Below, one piece after another: positions 60,135 through 64,000 of a DNA stretch of 64,000 bases; within the stretch, counting starts at the first letter, position 1; each line of letters opens with the position of its first letter. Source of the stretch: Deltaproteobacteria bacterium (GTDB lineage: Bacteria; Myxococcota_A; Polyangia; Haliangiales; SHYZ01). The stretch lies in assembly GCA_016210055.1 (NCBI GenBank), contig JACQUZ010000167.1:1-64000 (forward strand). Direction: 5' to 3'. The notes under the pieces were generated by a model. That model was not told the origin of the DNA. It saw only the letters and a program-made list of their open reading frames with translations, and ran no database searches. A program made the position numbers and the translations under genes.

Positions 60135-62375
60135 ATGGAGTTCCTCGCCCCCCTCATGCTCGTCGGAGCCATCGGCGCTGCGGTCCCAATCGTCATTCAT
60201 CTCATTGGCCGCCGAAGGGCACCGGTACGGAAGTTCGGGGCCATCGACTTCCTTCTCGGTACGAACCGACGGGTGGCGAGGCGCCTGCGGCTTCGGGAGA
60301 TCGTCCTCCTGTGCCTGCGAGTGGCGGCATGTCTCGCCATTCCCTTGGCGCTGGCGAAGCCACTCATTTCGGTGCGAGCGAGAGGCCCGGTCATCCAGCG
60401 CGGGCCCCAGGCCGTGGTCCTCGTCATCGACAACTCCTTCTCCATGGGCACTCGTCGCGGTGATGAGACCTACTTGGACATCGCCAAGGACAAGGCCAAG
60501 CGCGCCCTTTCTGCGCTCGGACCCGAGGCGGACGTTGGCGTGGTTCTCACGGCCGAGGGCTCGGTTCCGCCGAATGAGCTCACCCGCGACCACCTTCGCC
60601 TCCGGAGTCAGATCGCCGACGCGCAGTTGTCCATGCGACCCGCAGGCACTAGGCGGGCTCTCCGCAGCGCCCACGCGCTGCTGTCTGGTACCCCGCACGC
60701 CGCCAAGCGGGTGTACTTGTTCTCGCCGCTCATGGAGACCTCGTTTCCACCGGGAGATCCTCCTTGGCCAGAGGGAAGCGGACCGGAGCTCCACCTCGTC
60801 GATGTCACGGAAGGGGAACCCACGGCCAACCTAGCCGTCGTCGGCCTGCGGGTGGATCAAGATACGGACGTCGGCTCGCGCGGCTTGCAGGTGATCGCGG
60901 AGATCGCCAACTACGGGTCCGCGGTGGCGAAGGACCGCGTGGTCACGCTCCGTATTGGCTCGCGCTCGGTGGCACGGGGATTGGTGACCGTGGGTTCTTC
61001 GCAGTCCATCACCAAGCGATTCACCGCCACGCTCGCCTCTGACACCAGGGTCGCGGATGTGGTGGTCGAGCTCGACGGGGACATGCTTCCCTTTGACGAC
61101 CGAAGATACCTGCGGGTTGAGCTCCGCAGGGACGTGAGAGCCCTCGTCGTCGACGGAGATCCGCGCACCGTGCGTCATGAGGATGAGGCGTTCTACTTGG
61201 AGACTGCGCTCAGGCCTGGCGATCGGGCGGATAGCGCCCTGCTCGTGACAAAGACGACCACGGATGAGCTCCCCCGCCTCCAGCTTTCCGACTACGACGT
61301 GCTGTTCCTGTGCAACGTCAAGCCCCTCGACGCAGCGCGAGTGGCTGAGATCGAAGCGTGGCTAGAAAAGGGTGGCGGTCTCCTTGTCTCTGTGGGTGAC
61401 AATGTCGAGGCCGATGCCTACAACGCCACCATGGCACCCATCCTTGCGCAGGAGCTGCGATCCCTGCGCGACGTAGCGCCTGGGGCTAGTCCGGGAGAGC
61501 AGGAGGGGCGTGCGGAGAGGATCGGACGGCTCGAGACGGGTCACCCCATTTTCGGGGTGTTCTCGGCCAATGCTGAGGAGCTGCGCGGGGCACGATTCCG
61601 TCGGCTGTTCCTGGTGGGGCCCACGTCACGGGGCGAGCAGCGGCGGAGCGTACCGAGCTTGCTGCCCGCCGATGATAATCGGCGGAGCGTACCGAGCTTG
61701 CTGCCCGCCGATGAACATCGGCGGAGCGTCGCGCGCTTCGAGAGCGGCGCGCCTTTCCTAGTCGAGGCTCGTGTCGGGGCAGGTCGGGTCCTGCTCATGA
61801 CATCGACGATTGACCGGGACTGGAACGACCTCCCGATTCACCCAGGCTATCTCCCTCTGATTCAGCAGGTGGCTCGGTACTTGGCCCGATCGCCGACGAG
61901 AGACCCAGGGGGTGACTTGCTCGTGGGGCGTGTTCGGGAGATCCCGGTGGCTGCGGCGGATGATCGGATCGAGGTCACTTCCCCGCGGGGCAAGAAGACG
62001 ATCATTGAAAAAAAACGCATCCAAGGGCGAACGAGCGTGGCCTTTACCGATACGAGCGAGCCAGGCGTGTACCGCGTGGCCACTGCGTCGGCAGAAGGGG
62101 GCCTAAGGCAACGCCAGCACATGAGCTTCGCGGTGAACCTGGATCCCAGGGGCTCTGATACCCGGCGCGTGGCAGCCGACCGGATTCCCGTGTCAGCAGG
62201 CAGCGGAAATTCAGGAAAGTCGGCAGGAGAGACCGCCGCGGCGAAGAAGATCGAGCTCTGGCACGGCCTGGCGGCCTCCTTGCTCCTCTTCTTGTTCAGC
62301 GAGGCAGTCCTAACTAGTGGGCTGGGTCACGTGGGATCAACGGGGGGGCGTCTCGCTGATCGGGTGAGACGATAG
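60135..62375 (+). CDS. BatA-like VWA membrane protein
   Basis: The protein has 746 residues. N-terminal BatA domain: FLAPLMLVGAIGAAVPIVIH, LIGRRRAPVRKFGAIDFLL, and a second TM (LRVAACLAIPLALAKPLISV), then a VWA domain with VVLVIDNSFSMGTRRGDE. The large extracytoplasmic part has a glutamine amidotransferase-like region (DYDVLFLCNVKPLDAARVAE). A C-terminal TM (LWHGLAASLLLFLFSEAVL) follows. A tandem RRSVPSLLPAD repeat interrupts it at about residues 503-535. Works with MoxR and DUF58 in an envelope-stress or assembly complex. Its end overlaps nagZ by 39 bp. Confidence 0.88.
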   Translation: MEFLAPLMLVGAIGAAVPIVIHLIGRRRAPVRKFGAIDFLLGTNRRVARRLRLREIVLLCLRVAACLAIPLALAKPLISVRARGPVIQRGPQAVVLVIDNSFSMGTRRGDETYLDIAKDKAKRALSALGPEADVGVVLTAEGSVPPNELTRDHLRLRSQIADAQLSMRPAGTRRALRSAHALLSGTPHAAKRVYLFSPLMETSFPPGDPPWPEGSGPELHLVDVTEGEPTANLAVVGLRVDQDTDVGSRGLQVIAEIANYGSAVAKDRVVTLRIGSRSVARGLVTVGSSQSITKRFTATLASDTRVADVVVELDGDMLPFDDRRYLRVELRRDVRALVVDGDPRTVRHEDEAFYLETALRPGDRADSALLVTKTTTDELPRLQLSDYDVLFLCNVKPLDAARVAEIEAWLEKGGGLLVSVGDNVEADAYNATMAPILAQELRSLRDVAPGASPGEQEGRAERIGRLETGHPIFGVFSANAEELRGARFRRLFLVGPTSRGEQRRSVPSLLPADDNRRSVPSLLPADEHRRSVARFESGAPFLVEARVGAGRVLLMTSTIDRDWNDLPIHPGYLPLIQQVARYLARSPTRDPGGDLLVGRVREIPVAAADDRIEVTSPRGKKTIIEKKRIQGRTSVAFTDTSEPGVYRVATASAEGGLRQRQHMSFAVNLDPRGSDTRRVAADRIPVSAGSGNSGKSAGETAAAKKIELWHGLAASLLLFLFSEAVLTSGLGHVGSTGGRLADRVRR
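61642..61741. repeat. 39-bp in-frame tandem repeat inside the BatA-like gene
   Basis: Two 39-bp copies (61642-61680 and 61681-61719, 36 of 39 identical) plus a partial third begin CGGCGGAGCGTACCGAGC and encode RRSVPSLLPADDN / RRSVPSLLPADEH / RRSVARF. Each is bounded by ATCGGCGG / CCGCCGAT inverted 8-mers in the second copy. The gain is a multiple of three, so the frame is kept. Recent slippage or a small palindromic insertion is likely. Confidence 0.8.
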
Positions 62376-63455
62376 CCCGGCGATTTCCATGGCGAGGGCC
62401 CGGTGGTTTTCGCAGCCGACCACGGCACGGTCGGGTCGGGTCGGTCTTCCTGCAAGGAATTGGCGTTTCATGGAGAGCACCCGCTTGGCCGATTCCTCGA
62501 TGCGGGCACGTACCGCAGGCGACCGCTCCGCGGCGCGGATGAGGGCTTCTTCCGCTTGCAGCTGCAAATCTTCTCGATGGCAAAGGAGAAAGGCGTCGCA
62601 TCCCGCAAGGAGCCCTCGCTCCACGGCCTCCTCAATGCCAAAGTGGTCCGCGATGGCCTTCATTTCGAGGTCGTCAGACAAGACGAGGCCGCGGTAGCCG
62701 AAGTGTCCTCGGAGGAGCTCTGTGAGGATGCGCGGGCTCAAGGTCGCGGGGACCGAATCCAGGGCGGGGAAGATGACGTGCGCGGTCATGAGCATCGGTA
62801 GCCATGGCAGGCTTGCAAACGGGGCCAACTCGACGCTGTGCAGTCGTGCCTCTGGATGGTCCACTCGCGGGAGCGCCAGGTGACTGTCCAGGAAGGTGTC
62901 CCCATGCCCGGGGAAATGCTTTCCACAACCAAGGATACCCGCGGATTGAAGCCCGCGGGCCATGGCGCCGGCCAAGCGGGTCACGAGCGACGGCGTGGTG
63001 GCGAAGGCTCTATCGCCGATGACTGGATTTGCGGGATTCGTGTGCACGTCGAGGACAGGGGCGAAATCGATGTCGAATCCTAGGGCAGCCAATTCAAGCC
63101 CCAGGGCACGGCCGAGGTTTTCGGAAAGGATGGTCGCGCGCTCGGCCCTCAGGTCCGACGCGGATGCCATCTCCCCGAGACGCAACATGGGCGGCCACTC
63201 AGTAGCGGGCGCACGCACCCGCTGCACCCGCCCGCCTTCCTGGTCGACCGCAATGAGGATGGGGAAGTCTCGAGTCGCCGCCGCGTGAAGCGAGTCATTG
63301 AGGGCGCAAGCCTGTGAGAGGCTATCGATATTGCGCTTGAACAACAGGACCGCCCCCACTCGAGACGCCGCAATGCGGCGCAGGAGCTGGGCTGGTGCCA
63401 CGATGCCATCAAAGCCTACCCACAGGAGCTGCCCAACTTGGCAACGGAAGTCCAC
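62337..63455 (-). CDS. nagZ: Beta-N-acetylhexosaminidase (GH3)
   Basis: The protein has 372 residues from a GTG at 63455. GH3 NagZ signature GCGKHFPGHGDTFLDSHLAL with the catalytic His/Asp pair, nucleophile Asp in LVLSDDLEMKAIADH, and AVDQEGGRVQRVRAP at the substrate loop. It removes GlcNAc from cell-wall muropeptides in the cytoplasm; no signal peptide. The C-terminal 40 residues run over the end of the BatA-like gene. It is divergent from the next lipoprotein gene, 89 bp apart. Confidence 0.94.
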   Translation of the reverse strand: MDFRCQVGQLLWVGFDGIVAPAQLLRRIAASRVGAVLLFKRNIDSLSQACALNDSLHAAATRDFPILIAVDQEGGRVQRVRAPATEWPPMLRLGEMASASDLRAERATILSENLGRALGLELAALGFDIDFAPVLDVHTNPANPVIGDRAFATTPSLVTRLAGAMARGLQSAGILGCGKHFPGHGDTFLDSHLALPRVDHPEARLHSVELAPFASLPWLPMLMTAHVIFPALDSVPATLSPRILTELLRGHFGYRGLVLSDDLEMKAIADHFGIEEAVERGLLAGCDAFLLCHREDLQLQAEEALIRAAERSPAVRARIEESAKRVLSMKRQFLAGRPTRPDRAVVGCENHRALAMEIAGLSSHPISETPPR

Positions 63456-63544
63456 GGGCCAATAGTGGCACGGGGGAACCGGATCGACAATTTAAGGGGC
63501 GCCGCCGAGAGGCTCGGGAGCTACAGTAGAATATCGAACTATCG

Positions 63545-64000
63545 ATGAACGCTCGATACGCGCTTGTTGCTGCGATGCTGTGTGGTTGTCTTGAGACGCC
63601 CCGTCCCAGGCAAGCGGACAGCTCGGTGCCCGATGCGTCGCCCGATGGACCACCCGACGGGACTCTTGATGGACCGTCCGATGCGTCGTTCGACGCTCCG
63701 CCAGACGCCTCGCCGGACGCCCGGGTTTTCCCGCCTACCGACTTCACGATCAACATCGTCGCAGGAAGCGTGGCGGATATGAATGGCGATATGGTGGACG
63801 ACATCGTGGTCGCAAGCGCGTTCGACGACTCCCAGCCAGGGGATGGCCATGGCGTTTTCGTACTGCTTGGAAAGCCGGCTGGGATCGGCAAGACCTATGA
63901 GGCCTTCCTCACCACGAGAGGGAGCCCGCTCGCCCCGATGCCCGTCGCCGTGGCAGGAGGTGACCTGGTTGGCTCGGCGGAAGCAGACGTCATCGCTCTT
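63545..64000 (+). CDS. FG-GAP/VCBS-type lipoprotein, 3' truncated by the window
   Basis: The frame is 152 codons and open at the edge. The start MNARYALVAAMLCGCLETP has lipobox LCGC. A linker of repeated PD/DG/PDAS units (SPDGPPDGTLDGPSDASFDA) follows, then INIVAGSVADMNGDMVDDIV and VASAFDDSQPGDGHG with Asp-rich calcium loops typical of FG-GAP/integrin-like repeats. It probably continues as a beta-propeller beyond the window. Surface lipoprotein of unknown role. Confidence 0.8.
   Translation, partial: MNARYALVAAMLCGCLETPRPRQADSSVPDASPDGPPDGTLDGPSDASFDAPPDASPDARVFPPTDFTINIVAGSVADMNGDMVDDIVVASAFDDSQPGDGHGVFVLLGKPAGIGKTYEAFLTTRGSPLAPMPVAVAGGDLVGSAEADVIAL

Noticed and set aside
1..64000. CRISPR arrays, tRNA, rRNA or complete insertion sequences
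   Set aside because: I looked for spaced direct repeats, tRNA-like clover leaves and transposase motifs and saw none. The only mobile-like unit is the 180-bp palindrome without a transposase.

Overview
This is a GC-rich bacterial window with no rRNA or tRNA gene visible. It reads like a chromosome segment of a myxobacterium (Myxococcota, probably the Polyangiales side). The evidence is the density of lipoproteins with Cys-rich or Asp/Pro-rich tails, a MerR-TPR regulator, sigma54 and ECF regulators, PilZ and MCP proteins, FG-GAP-type and thrombospondin type 3 repeat proteins, and frequent GTG/TTG starts with 4-base ATGA or GTGA gene overlaps. The phylum call is inference from gene content.

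Layout. 0-4.4 kb (minus): a degenerate metallo-beta-lactamase-fold protein, a bifunctional penicillin-binding protein and a 3'-truncated MCP. 4.5-7.2 kb (plus): a GH1 beta-glucosidase lipoprotein and an MFS exporter. 7.2-8.7 kb (minus): uppS-cdsA. 8.8-11 kb (plus): pspA, a double zinc-ribbon protein and a PilZ protein. 11-14.2 kb (minus): a DUF2723 membrane glycosyltransferase, a small unknown protein and a MerR-TPR regulator. 14.2-21.4 kb: a sigma54 response regulator, a lipoprotein, a plant-type fabI, add, an ECF sigma factor with a Cys/His tail, and an outer-membrane protein closed by a strong terminator. 21.4-24.5 kb (minus): a YbjN-like protein, then cystathionine beta-synthase and a cystathionine gamma-lyase-type enzyme (reverse transsulfuration). 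24.7-27.5 kb (plus): a tandem-retropepsin/PDZ lipoprotein and a one-POTRA Omp85 protein whose signal-peptide codons are split by a 180-bp palindromic element.

27.5-33.9 kb (minus) is a complete cobalamin-uptake operon headed by a cobalamin riboswitch: btuB, a seven-bladed-propeller lipoprotein in the position of Bacteroidetes btuG, btuC, btuD and btuF. 35-39.1 kb (plus) is a compositionally different three-gene cluster of exported proteins of unknown function. Its first gene has an apparent frameshift and an HEGAH motif. 41.4-52.1 kb is an exopolysaccharide locus. On the minus strand it has an RsbW/STAS partner-switch pair, a GT4, two Wzz-type proteins and a CpsD-like ATPase. On the plus strand it has the initiating sugar transferase, a GT4, a GT2, a CE4 deacetylase and a CelD-like acyltransferase. 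A Fic protein with upstream direct repeats follows. 53.4-62.4 kb is a DUF4175 / peptidase-MA-TPR / MoxR / DUF58 / BatA operon. The window ends with nagZ and the start of a repeat-type lipoprotein.

The observations I rate highest are the btuG-like lipoprotein in a riboswitch-controlled B12 operon, the in-frame palindromic insertion in the Omp85 gene, the 35-39 kb cluster, the active-site-less MBL protein translationally coupled to a PBP, and the plant-type FabI.
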